A DNA stretch of 6,004 nucleotides from Planctomycetota bacterium (GTDB lineage: Bacteria; Planctomycetota; Planctomycetia; Planctomycetales; Planctomycetaceae). A program made the translations under genes and the position numbers. Under the pieces are notes generated by a model. It was not told the DNA's origin and ran no database searches. It worked only from the letters and a program-made list of their open reading frames with translations. The stretch covers positions 1 through 6,004 of the forward strand of contig JAADHY010000690.1 of assembly GCA_013151585.1 (NCBI GenBank), read 5' to 3'. Below, in pieces: positions 1 to 4,885 of the stretch; position 1 is the first letter of the stretch, and each line of letters starts with the position of its first letter.

Positions 1-1
1 A

Positions 2-88
2 ATCGCCGAACTGTTGGAGCAAATCCGCGAGGCAAGAGCGAGCCGGAGCGATCCATCGGTTCGGCCCCCGTCAATCCCGCCGAGGTGA
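2..88 (+). CDS. Possible C-terminal end of an unknown protein (partial at left edge)
   Basis: A reading frame open from the left edge ends at the TGA at 86-88. It gives 28 residues that begin with an amphipathic helix-like stretch (IAELLEQIREARASR) followed by a proline-rich tail ending PPR. The helix-like composition and the sensible distance to the convergent gene whose stop lies at 142 are the only support. A second frame, starting at base 1, stays open to 222 and contains the plausible-looking NPAEVTRILNAQ, but its last 80 bases would be antisense to the lipoprotein gene. Switching from one frame to the other around the C-run at 65-69 would join both plausible parts, so a frameshift is possible. 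I do not recognise a family and no function can be given. Confidence 0.3.
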   Translation: MAELLEQIREARASRSDPSVRPPSIPPR

Positions 89-141
89 CGCGAATCCTGA
101 ACGCGCAGAGAAGTCCGATGGTCGCGGCCCGGCAGGCTGCT

Positions 142-657
142 TCAAAACCGAATCACTGTGACCGAGGGAAGCGCCTCCTTGAGCTTCTTGACGCCTTTGT
201 CCGTGACCGCCGTGCCCGTTAGGTAAACCTTTTGCAGGTTTTTCAGCTTCGCAAGCTCTTGCAGCCCTTTGTCAGTGATTGAAGTGTACGACAGCTCCAG
301 CTCCGTCAGCGACTGCAAACCCGACACGTATTTCAGCCCTTTATTGGTGATGTCGGTCTGATACAAGCCCAGGTATCGTAAGTTTTTCAAGCCGATCAGG
401 TTCGTCAGGTCCTTGTCCTGAACCGGCCGTTCGTTTAGGTCGATCGTCAGGATGGCGAAGGGGCCAGACGGCAGGTCGGCCGGGGACTGAATTCGGCGCG
501 ACACGCCGCTGACCGTGAGCGTTCCCCCGGCCTTCAGCACCCATTGGGCGACTTTTTTCGCGTCGGCGTCCGGTTCGGGCCCGCCGCATCCCGGCAGGAT
601 GATCGCTGTCACCACCGCGGCGGTCAACGTCAGCCCTCGGATTGTCCGTCGCGCCAT
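142..657 (-). CDS. Leucine-rich-repeat lipoprotein (171 aa)
   Basis: This is a small exported protein, probably anchored by lipid and acting in protein-protein contact; its partner is unknown. The N-terminus has the look of a lipoprotein signal: MARR, a hydrophobic stretch at residues 7-20 and a lipobox LPGC with the lipidated cysteine at C24. Residues 25-65 are a short linker region. Residues 66-89 are a degenerate first repeat, followed by three clear leucine-rich repeats at 90-113, 114-137 and 138-162, each with the L-x-x-L-x-L core and a (T/S)-x-(I/V)-T-(D/N)-K-G-(L/V) turn. It ends in a short cap (ALPSVTVIRF). The frame is open upstream to an ATG at 777, but the start at 657 is preferred: it begins exactly at the signal peptide and has AGAGGA six bases before it. 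The protein is short for the family, which often has many more repeats. It is transcribed away from the kinase gene. Repeat style is typical of planctomycetes (family knowledge); function is not inferable. Confidence 0.85.
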   Translation of the reverse strand: MARRTIRGLTLTAAVVTAIILPGCGGPEPDADAKKVAQWVLKAGGTLTVSGVSRRIQSPADLPSGPFAILTIDLNERPVQDKDLTNLIGLKNLRYLGLYQTDITNKGLKYVSGLQSLTELELSYTSITDKGLQELAKLKNLQKVYLTGTAVTDKGVKKLKEALPSVTVIRF

Positions 658-663
658 GATCAA

Positions 664-669
664 TCCTCT
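664..669 (-). promoter_or_regulatory. Ribosome binding site of the leucine-rich-repeat lipoprotein
   Basis: On the minus strand AGAGGA lies six bases upstream of the ATG at 657-655. It fixes the start at the signal peptide rather than at the in-frame ATG 40 codons further upstream (777). Confidence 0.65.
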
Positions 670-930
670 GCGATGCGTTTGAGCTCTCGAAAAGTTTGTC
701 GGCCGGCTTCGCCCGCTGAGACGGCGTCCGCCGCCCTTCTTCCACGAGGTTGCATCTCCCGATTCATCCTTCGGCACATAATCGACGAACCGAGGTGGGT
801 CTGCAAGTGTGCGGTCGGCGTGGCGGTCCGGGCCGTGTCGCCGTCAAGGTTTGCCCAACCGTTCGACCCGAGCTTTACTACCTAGCCTCGTCATGCCGAC
901 CAGTTCCCGCCGGCGACATAGGACTGCCGA

Positions 931-954
931 CCGGTCACGAGTTTTCCGGACCGG
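931..954. repeat. Short inverted repeat upstream of the kinase gene
   Basis: CCGGTC (931-936) pairs with GACCGG (949-954) across a 12-base spacer, about 120 bases before the kinase start. It could be an operator half-site pair or a chance GC-rich palindrome. No T-run follows, so it is not an intrinsic terminator. Confidence 0.25.
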
Positions 955-1062
955 CCGCCTCCGTTGGGCCCCGCCTGAAGATTCTTGGGCTGGCGTTCCG
1001 ATACCGATTGAGGCGGTTGCATCGGTTTTTCTGGACCGCGTTCGTTACGTGTCAACCAAATC

Positions 1063-1069
1063 GGGTGAG
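1063..1069 (+). promoter_or_regulatory. Ribosome binding site of the histidine kinase
   Basis: GGGTGAG ends four bases before the ATG at 1074. This supports starting the kinase at MATVDLQ, since the 108 codons open in frame upstream (from 750) have no domain character. Confidence 0.5.
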
Positions 1070-1073
1070 AACA

Positions 1074-1859
1074 ATGGCCACTGTCGATCTGCAAACCCAC
1101 GACCCGGAAACCGAACAACTCAGACGTCAGCTCGAGGCCATGCGCCAGCAGCTCATGCAGGCGCAGAAAATGAGTTCGGTGGGAGCCTTGGCCTCGTCGA
1201 TTACACACGAATTCAACAACATTCTGACCACGATCATCAATTACGCCAAAATGGGGTTGCGACATCAAGACGCCGCCACCCGCGACAAAGCATTCAACAA
1301 GATCCTCGACGCCAGCCAGCGCGCGGCCAAGATCACGACGGGCATGCTTTCTTACGCGCGAAACAAAGGCGATCGCCGCGAGCCGTTCGATCTGGTGCAG
1401 CTCGTCCAAGACGTGCTCGTGCTGGTCGAAAAGGACCTGCAGAAGCATCGCATCTCGCTGGAAGTCGATTTTGCCGACCATCCCGTGGCCGAGGTGAACA
1501 CGAGCCAAATCCAGCAAGTACTGCTCAATCTGATCATCAACGCGCGTCAAGCAATGAAAGCCGGCGGACGGTTGAAGATCGTCGTCCGCAGCAATCCCGA
1601 GACGGGCTTCGGCGAAATCTCTGTCCAAGACAGCGGCTGCGGCATCCCGGCCGAAAAGCTGCCCCACATCTTCGACCCATTCTTCTCGACGAAAACCGCT
1701 GACGCCGACGGCCAAGGAGGCACCGGATTGGGCTTGGCCCTTTGCCGCGACATCATCGAGAATCACAAGGGGCGAATCCGAGTGGAAAGCCTGGTGGGAC
1801 GCGGCACGACATTCACGCTGAAGTTGCCGCTGGTCCGCGAACCAGCGGCCGTCGGCTGA
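1074..1859 (+). CDS. Soluble NtrB-like sensor histidine kinase (261 aa)
   Basis: This is a two-component histidine kinase: it autophosphorylates on a histidine from ATP and passes the phosphate to a response regulator. Residues 10-35 form a glutamine- and leucine-rich coiled coil. The HisKA dimerisation domain follows with the H-box S-x-x-HEFNN, phospho-accepting H45. The HATPase_c domain spans about 140-253: N-box LNLIINA (N156), G1 box DSGCGIP (D186), F-box FDPFFSTK (201-207) and G2 box GQGGTGLGL (213-221). All catalytic motifs are intact. There is no transmembrane segment and no PAS, GAF or receiver domain, so the signal input must come through the short N-terminal coiled coil or a partner protein. 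It is short compared with most sensor kinases. No response regulator gene is visible within the window, so it is an orphan as far as can be seen. The motif variants match the NtrB/HPK4-like group (family knowledge); the partner and signal are unknown. Confidence 0.9.
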   Translation: MATVDLQTHDPETEQLRRQLEAMRQQLMQAQKMSSVGALASSITHEFNNILTTIINYAKMGLRHQDAATRDKAFNKILDASQRAAKITTGMLSYARNKGDRREPFDLVQLVQDVLVLVEKDLQKHRISLEVDFADHPVAEVNTSQIQQVLLNLIINARQAMKAGGRLKIVVRSNPETGFGEISVQDSGCGIPAEKLPHIFDPFFSTKTADADGQGGTGLGLALCRDIIENHKGRIRVESLVGRGTTFTLKLPLVREPAAVG

Positions 1860-1976
1860 GAACAGCACGCTCTCTCGTTCTTGCGCAAGCTGTCCGTTGG
1901 CAGTTAGTGTCTCCGTACGTCGGGATCTTCGCGGCGCGCGCATGTAAATTGAACGTCGCAAGCCATTGTGAGCGCA

Positions 1977-2030
1977 AGGCGCTGGCCGGGGTTCTTGTTG
2001 GTTCGACGGGAACACCGGAGGCTAGCGCCT
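1977..2030. repeat. REP-like inverted repeat with GGCTAGCGCC core
   Basis: AGGCGCT (1977-1983) pairs perfectly with AGCGCCT (2024-2030). Further pairing extends inward: one G-T pair, then GCC with GGC, GG with CC after a three-base bulge, and GTTC (1991-1994) with GAAC (2009-2012). The right arm can also fold on itself at 2016-2034: CGG and AGGC pair with GCCT and CCG around a TAGC loop with one bulged G. This nested palindrome between genes is what bacterial REP/BIME-type repeats look like. From memory the GGAGGCTAGCGCCTG core resembles short repeats between planctomycete genes, but I cannot verify that here. No T-run follows on either side, so it is not an obvious terminator. Confidence 0.5.
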
Positions 2031-2200
2031 GCCGCTTATTGACTTCGGCTGGTACCAGAGGACCGCGTTAGGCACCTCTGCGGCAGGCCGAGTCGAGGCG
2101 TCATGCTCTTCGACTGCTCGACAGTGACGGTTCGAGCCGGCTGCCCCACTGCAGGGCTTTCTCTGCGGCGTCCGTTACGCTTTTTTGCTCCTTCGCACAG

Positions 2201-2229
2201 TTGAATCCGGCCGGACAATCTGCCATAGT
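2201..2229 (+). promoter_or_regulatory. Candidate sigma-70-type promoter for the nuoH-J-K-L genes
   Basis: TTGAAT (2201-2206) and CATAGT (2224-2229) each match the housekeeping -35 and -10 consensus at four of six positions and are exactly 17 bases apart. The start of transcription would fall about 2236, giving a leader of about 280 bases before nuoH. It is the best pair I noticed in the spacer, but such matches arise by chance and planctomycete promoters are poorly defined. Confidence 0.25.
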
Positions 2230-2432
2230 TCACGCCGATTATGGTCCGGTGAAGCACGCGTGAAGGCTGCGCGGGTCGGTGTCGAGCGATGGGCGGCGCA
2301 GAGACGGTCGGGGCCATCGCGGTCGCCGACGGAACGACGGGACGAATCGAGGCGGCACGCCGTTTGCTTTCAGGGCTGCGCGAGCAGACGAAACTCTCAC
2401 CGGGCCCCCGCCAACCACACGTATTGTCTGAC

Positions 2433-2473
2433 GGGACGACGTGTTGTCCGCGCCGATGCGGGCCCGTCGTCCT
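2433..2473 (+). promoter_or_regulatory. Strong two-part hairpin in the presumed nuoH leader
   Basis: GGGACGACG (2433-2441) pairs with CGTCGTCCT (2465-2473), nine pairs with one G-T. Inside it GTCCGC (2446-2451) pairs with GCGGGC (2458-2463), six pairs with one G-T, around a six-base loop. The internal loop is four bases on one side and one on the other. The structure ends 42 bases before the nuoH ATG and has no following T-run, so it is not an intrinsic terminator. It may control mRNA stability or translation, or bind a regulator; this role is an inference from position only. Confidence 0.45.
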
Positions 2474-2505
2474 ACCACGCACAAGCATCGGTGTGACCGA
2501 CGGCA

Positions 2506-2511
2506 GAGGGG
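2506..2511 (+). promoter_or_regulatory. Ribosome binding site of nuoH
   Basis: The purine run GAGGGG (2506-2511, within AGAGGGGAG) precedes the ATG at 2516 by four bases. It selects this start over the in-frame ATGs at 2441 and 2456, whose extra 25 codons are arginine-rich and unlike a NuoH N-terminus. Confidence 0.7.
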
Positions 2512-2515
2512 AGCG

Positions 2516-3709
2516 ATGGAGCCTGTACTGGCCGCTCAGACACTGGCGGAGTTCTTTCAACAATACTTGTTTGATCCCGAGTCCGCTCCGGGATTTCTCG
2601 CCAAAGCGTTGGCGGCGCTCATCCACGCGCTTCTGCTTGGATGTTTCTTCGGCCTGCCCGGAGGCATCTTCATCTGGGGCGAACGGAAGATCGCCGGCCG
2701 CATCCAAGATCGGCTGGGCCCCACCCGCGTCGGCGGCCGCTTCGGCTGGCTGCAACCGTTGGCCGACGGGCTGAAGCTGGTCCAAAAGGAAGACTTGGTT
2801 CCCAAGCCGGCCGATCCGCTCTTGTTCCGGATGGCTCCCTACATCGTGCTGGTCGCCTCCTTCAGCGCGCTGATGGTGCTGCCTTTCTCGGACGGTTGGG
2901 TGGCCGTCGCTCTAGATTCCGGCCTGTTTCTGATCTTCGCCGTGTTAGCCCTGGAAGTGGTCGGCGTGATCTTGGGCGGATACGCCAGCGGCTCGAAGTG
3001 GGCCCTTCTGGGAGCCATGCGCGAGGCGGCTCAGATGGTCAGTTACGAGATTCCGATGTCGATTTGCGCCGTCGTGCCGGTGGTCGCGGCCGGAACGCTC
3101 AACCTGGGCGAAATCGCGCGCATGCAATCCGGTTGGATCACTAACTGGCTGATCTTCCACGATCCGTTCACGTTCTGTGCCTTTTTCGTGTACTTCGCCT
3201 GCGCGACGGCCAGTTGCAAGAGGGCTCCGTTCGACCTGCCCGAAGCGGAAAGCGAGCTGGTGGCCGGCTTCATGACCGAGTACAGCGGAATGCGCTGGGC
3301 GTTGTTCTTCCTGGCTGAATACACCAGCATGTTCATTGTCAGCGGCATTGCGACCGTCCTGTTTTTGGGGGGATGGCACCTGGGGCTGCCGGTCCTTGAG
3401 AGCGCATCGTGGCCGGTCCACTTGATCGGGATGTGTGTCTTCTTGCTTAAAGCGTCCGTGTTAGTGATCGTGCAGATTTGGGTGCGGTGGACGTTGCCTC
3501 GGCTGCGAATCGACCAGGTCATGATGGCCTGCTTAAAGTATCTGATCCCGATCAGTTGCGTGCTGTTCTTGGGCGCGGTGTTGTGGCCGGTCACGATGGC
3601 CCAAGTTTTGCATCGCACGACGTTGCTCGGACAGCCGCTGGGTGAACGAGCGGCTGCGCCGGCCATCGTCGCGCCGGAAAAGACGGCCGGCAGCCGCGTG
3701 AAACGATAG
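2516..3709 (+). CDS. nuoH: NADH-quinone oxidoreductase subunit H (complex I, 397 aa)
   Basis: NuoH is the membrane subunit at the heel of respiratory complex I. It lines the quinone-access chamber and joins the redox arm to the proton-pumping membrane arm. Family signatures are very clear: FIWGERKIAGRIQDRLGP (52-69), the adjoining ADGLKLVQKED (83-93), GYASGSKWALLGAMREAAQM (155-174) followed by SYEIP, the charged cytoplasmic loop RAPFDLPEAESELVAGF (236-252) followed by MTEYSGM, and the late RWTLPRLRIDQVM (324-336). Hydrophobic segments lie near 29-54, 108-124, 134-154, 178-193, 217-232, 262-286, 300-322 and 340-360, as expected for eight helices. At 397 residues it is longer than the roughly 325 of E. 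coli, mainly through about 25 N-terminal residues and a hydrophilic C-terminal tail (363-397). It is the first visible gene of the nuo set and nuoJ follows after 15 bases; nuoI, which usually sits between them, is missing. Confidence 0.97.
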   Translation: MEPVLAAQTLAEFFQQYLFDPESAPGFLAKALAALIHALLLGCFFGLPGGIFIWGERKIAGRIQDRLGPTRVGGRFGWLQPLADGLKLVQKEDLVPKPADPLLFRMAPYIVLVASFSALMVLPFSDGWVAVALDSGLFLIFAVLALEVVGVILGGYASGSKWALLGAMREAAQMVSYEIPMSICAVVPVVAAGTLNLGEIARMQSGWITNWLIFHDPFTFCAFFVYFACATASCKRAPFDLPEAESELVAGFMTEYSGMRWALFFLAEYTSMFIVSGIATVLFLGGWHLGLPVLESASWPVHLIGMCVFLLKASVLVIVQIWVRWTLPRLRIDQVMMACLKYLIPISCVLFLGAVLWPVTMAQVLHRTTLLGQPLGERAAAPAIVAPEKTAGSRVKR

Positions 3710-3724
3710 AACCGGATAACAACA

Positions 3725-4360
3725 ATGACGGGCGACCAATTGCTGTTTGCGATCCTGGCCTTGACGGCATGCTGCGGCGCGGTGGCCGTCGTGATCAGTC
3801 AGAACGTGGTCCGGATGGCGTTCTGGTTGATCGTGTCGTTGTCGGCGACGGCCGGGCTCTTCTTTTCGCTCCACGCGGATTTCGTCGGTGCGGTGCAGCT
3901 TTTGGTGTACGTGGGGGGGACGTTGGTCCTGTTGATTTTCGGCGTGATGCTGACAGCCAGCGGTCCGTTCGTCCGCATCCGGACGACGTTGGCCGAGGGA
4001 CTGCTGGGGGCGTGCGTGGGAGTGGCACTTTTGTTGACGGTCCTGTCGGGCGTCATGGGTGTGGCCTGGGATCGCGTAGCGGCTCACCAAACCGCCGCGA
4101 CTCCACCGCCGCAGCCGGGATTCAATCCGGCCGAGGAAGGGAACACAACGCGGCCGCTGGGCTTGAGCTTGCTGGGCTTGCGCCCGGACAAAGATTTGCG
4201 CTCGCCGGGCAATGAGCCAAGCACGGGCTACTTGCTGCCGTTTGAGATTGTGTCGGTTCATTTGCTGGTGGTGTTGATCGGAGCCGCCTACTTGGCGCGA
4301 ACGAAACGACGGGCGCGGCCCGAGGCGATCGAAGGCACGGACGCCAGCGGAACGACTTGA
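3725..4360 (+). CDS. nuoJ: NADH-quinone oxidoreductase subunit J (complex I, 211 aa)
   Basis: NuoJ is a membrane-arm subunit of complex I, next to NuoK and NuoA; its third helix, with a pi-bulge, is central to coupling quinone reduction to proton pumping. The hallmark segment is present: NVVRMAFWLIVSLSATAG (27-44), then DFVGAVQLLVYVGGTLVLL (52-70) and IFGVML. A fourth helix lies at about 92-113 and a fifth at 169-191 (YLLPFEIVSVHLLVVLIG). Between these last two is a proline-rich, polar stretch at 118-166 that makes the protein longer than many NuoJ. The C-terminal tail is basic and polar. The ATG follows nuoH by 15 bases, which argues for co-transcription and perhaps translational coupling. 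The ribosome site is weak (GGATAA, seven bases before the start). Confidence 0.95.
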   Translation: MTGDQLLFAILALTACCGAVAVVISQNVVRMAFWLIVSLSATAGLFFSLHADFVGAVQLLVYVGGTLVLLIFGVMLTASGPFVRIRTTLAEGLLGACVGVALLLTVLSGVMGVAWDRVAAHQTAATPPPQPGFNPAEEGNTTRPLGLSLLGLRPDKDLRSPGNEPSTGYLLPFEIVSVHLLVVLIGAAYLARTKRRARPEAIEGTDASGTT

Positions 4361-4445
4361 CCCGATGAGGGGCGGACCAGACCACCGACGGAGCGGATCG
4401 CCATCCGGGCTCGACGCCCGCGAGAACACATAAAGGATCGAAACG
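4361..4445 (+). other. nuoJ-nuoK spacer with a small GC hairpin
   Basis: This 85-base gap within the presumed operon holds no gene. A perfect five-pair stem CGGGC (4406-4410) with GCCCG (4416-4420) around TCGAC sits 25 bases before nuoK. The AAAGGA ribosome site of nuoK (4432-4437) lies just downstream of the hairpin. Confidence 0.4.
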
Positions 4446-4757
4446 ATGGACGGCGTAAGCTTGAACGCCTACCTCCTGGTTGGTGCCGTGTTGTTTGTCT
4501 GCGGGGTGGTCTGTATGGCCACGAAGCGGAACGGCATCGGCGTGCTGATGGGCGTCGAGCTGGTGCTCAACGGCGCGAATGTGAACTTTGTCGCCTTTTC
4601 GCACTACATGCCGTTGGGATTGGACGGTCAGGTGATCGCGTTGTTCGTCATCGTGTTGGCTGCGGCGGAAGCAGCCGTCGCGTTGGCGATCGCGCTGAAT
4701 TATTACAACAGCTTCCAGACCATCGATGTGGACCGGGGCGATGATTTGCGCGGGTGA
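4446..4757 (+). CDS. nuoK: NADH-quinone oxidoreductase subunit K (complex I, 103 aa)
   Basis: NuoK is the smallest antiporter-related subunit of the complex I membrane arm, homologous to MrpC, with three transmembrane helices. They are visible at about 7-24, 30-51 and 62-86. The two buried glutamates needed for proton translocation are present: E38 in GVELVLNGANVN and E75 in AAAEAAVALAI, matching E36 and E72 of E. coli NuoK. The length of 103 residues is normal for the family. AAAGGA at 4432-4437 is eight bases before the ATG. The gene follows nuoJ by 85 bases and precedes nuoL by 128 bases, both unusually wide for this operon, in which nuoJ-K-L are usually tight or overlapping. A stem-loop covers its stop codon (4750-4766). 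Confidence 0.97.
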   Translation: MDGVSLNAYLLVGAVLFVCGVVCMATKRNGIGVLMGVELVLNGANVNFVAFSHYMPLGLDGQVIALFVIVLAAAEAAVALAIALNYYNSFQTIDVDRGDDLRG

Positions 4758-4766
4758 TTGACCCGC
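4750..4766 (+). repeat. Hairpin across the nuoK stop codon
   Basis: GCGGGT (4750-4755) pairs perfectly with ACCCGC (4761-4766) around the five-base loop GATTG, so the TGA stop (4755-4757) straddles the stem and loop. It is the first of three inverted repeats before nuoL. No T-run follows. Confidence 0.4.
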
Positions 4767-4791
4767 CCGACTCGTGGCTCTCGGGGAAGCG

Positions 4792-4830
4792 TTCGCGGAG
4801 TCGGAGCGATGTCAGGCTCTGCTCCGCGAA
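4792..4830 (+). repeat. Strong intercistronic hairpin between nuoK and nuoL
   Basis: TTCGCGGAG (4792-4800) pairs perfectly with CTCCGCGAA (4822-4830). After a single bulged T the stem continues with CGGAGC (4802-4807) against GCTCTG (4816-4821), one G-T pair, closing on an eight-base loop. That is 15 pairs in 39 bases. The following bases are A-rich, not T-rich, so it does not look like an intrinsic terminator on the plus strand. It may protect the upstream nuoH-J-K message from 3' exonucleases or mark a processing site (inference from position). Confidence 0.55.
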
Positions 4831-4837
4831 AACAAGT

Positions 4838-4860
4838 TGCAAACAAATTTCCGGTTTGCG
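4838..4860 (+). repeat. Second small hairpin just before nuoL
   Basis: GCAAAC (4839-4844) pairs with GTTTGC (4854-4859) around a nine-base loop, with a T-G pair at the base. It ends 25 bases before the nuoL start and could affect access to its weak ribosome site. Confidence 0.3.
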
Positions 4861-4885
4861 CCGAGCGCAAGAAGACCCGATTGCA

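Larger units (their letters stand above)
658..1073. other. Divergent intergenic region between lipoprotein and kinase genes
   Basis: These 416 bases must hold the promoters of both divergent genes, but I see no convincing -35/-10 pair on either strand. Frames open through this stretch (plus strand from 750, minus strand to 777) translate to arginine- and proline-rich sequence without domain character, so I treat it as non-coding. The one structure seen is an inverted repeat CCGGTC…GACCGG at 931-954 with a 12-base loop. Confidence 0.5.
1860..2515. other. Long intergenic region between kinase and nuoH
   Basis: These 656 bases contain no frame I can defend as a gene. Frames open here (for example plus 2289-2774 and minus 2036-2785) run into nuoH in the wrong frame and encode arginine-, proline- and serine-rich sequence without domain signs. 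The stretch does contain a REP-like inverted repeat (1977-2030), a T-run at 2181-2186, a possible promoter (2201-2229) and a strong hairpin near nuoH (2433-2473). I see no clear intrinsic terminator after the kinase. A small RNA or a decayed gene cannot be excluded. Confidence 0.6.

Noticed and set aside
750..1073. N-terminal extension of the kinase from the ATG at 750
   Set aside because: The added 108 residues have no sensor-domain or membrane character, while the ATG at 1074 has a ribosome site and starts right at the coiled coil.
1860..1890. Weak inverted repeat AGAAC…GTTCT after the kinase stop
   Set aside because: Five pairs with a wide loop and no T-run; too weak to call a terminator.
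891..2015. Long minus-strand open frame (374 codons) opposite the kinase gene
   Set aside because: It is antisense to an unmistakable histidine kinase with all catalytic boxes intact. Long antisense frames are expected in GC-rich coding sequence, and the translation shows no domain.
2146..2190. Possible terminator before the T-run at 2181-2186
   Set aside because: The only nearby pairing is GCAG with CTGC around 2153-2168, four pairs and too far from the T-run. It does not meet the pattern of an intrinsic terminator.
2289..2774. Plus-strand frame (161 codons) reaching from the spacer into nuoH
   Set aside because: It overlaps the most conserved part of nuoH in the wrong frame. The first 75 codons could be argued for, but they have no ribosome site or domain.
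3533..4429. Minus-strand open frame (298 codons) across nuoH, nuoJ and the nuoJ-nuoK spacer
   Set aside because: It is antisense to two clear complex I genes and is rich in Arg, Gln and His without any recognisable motif.
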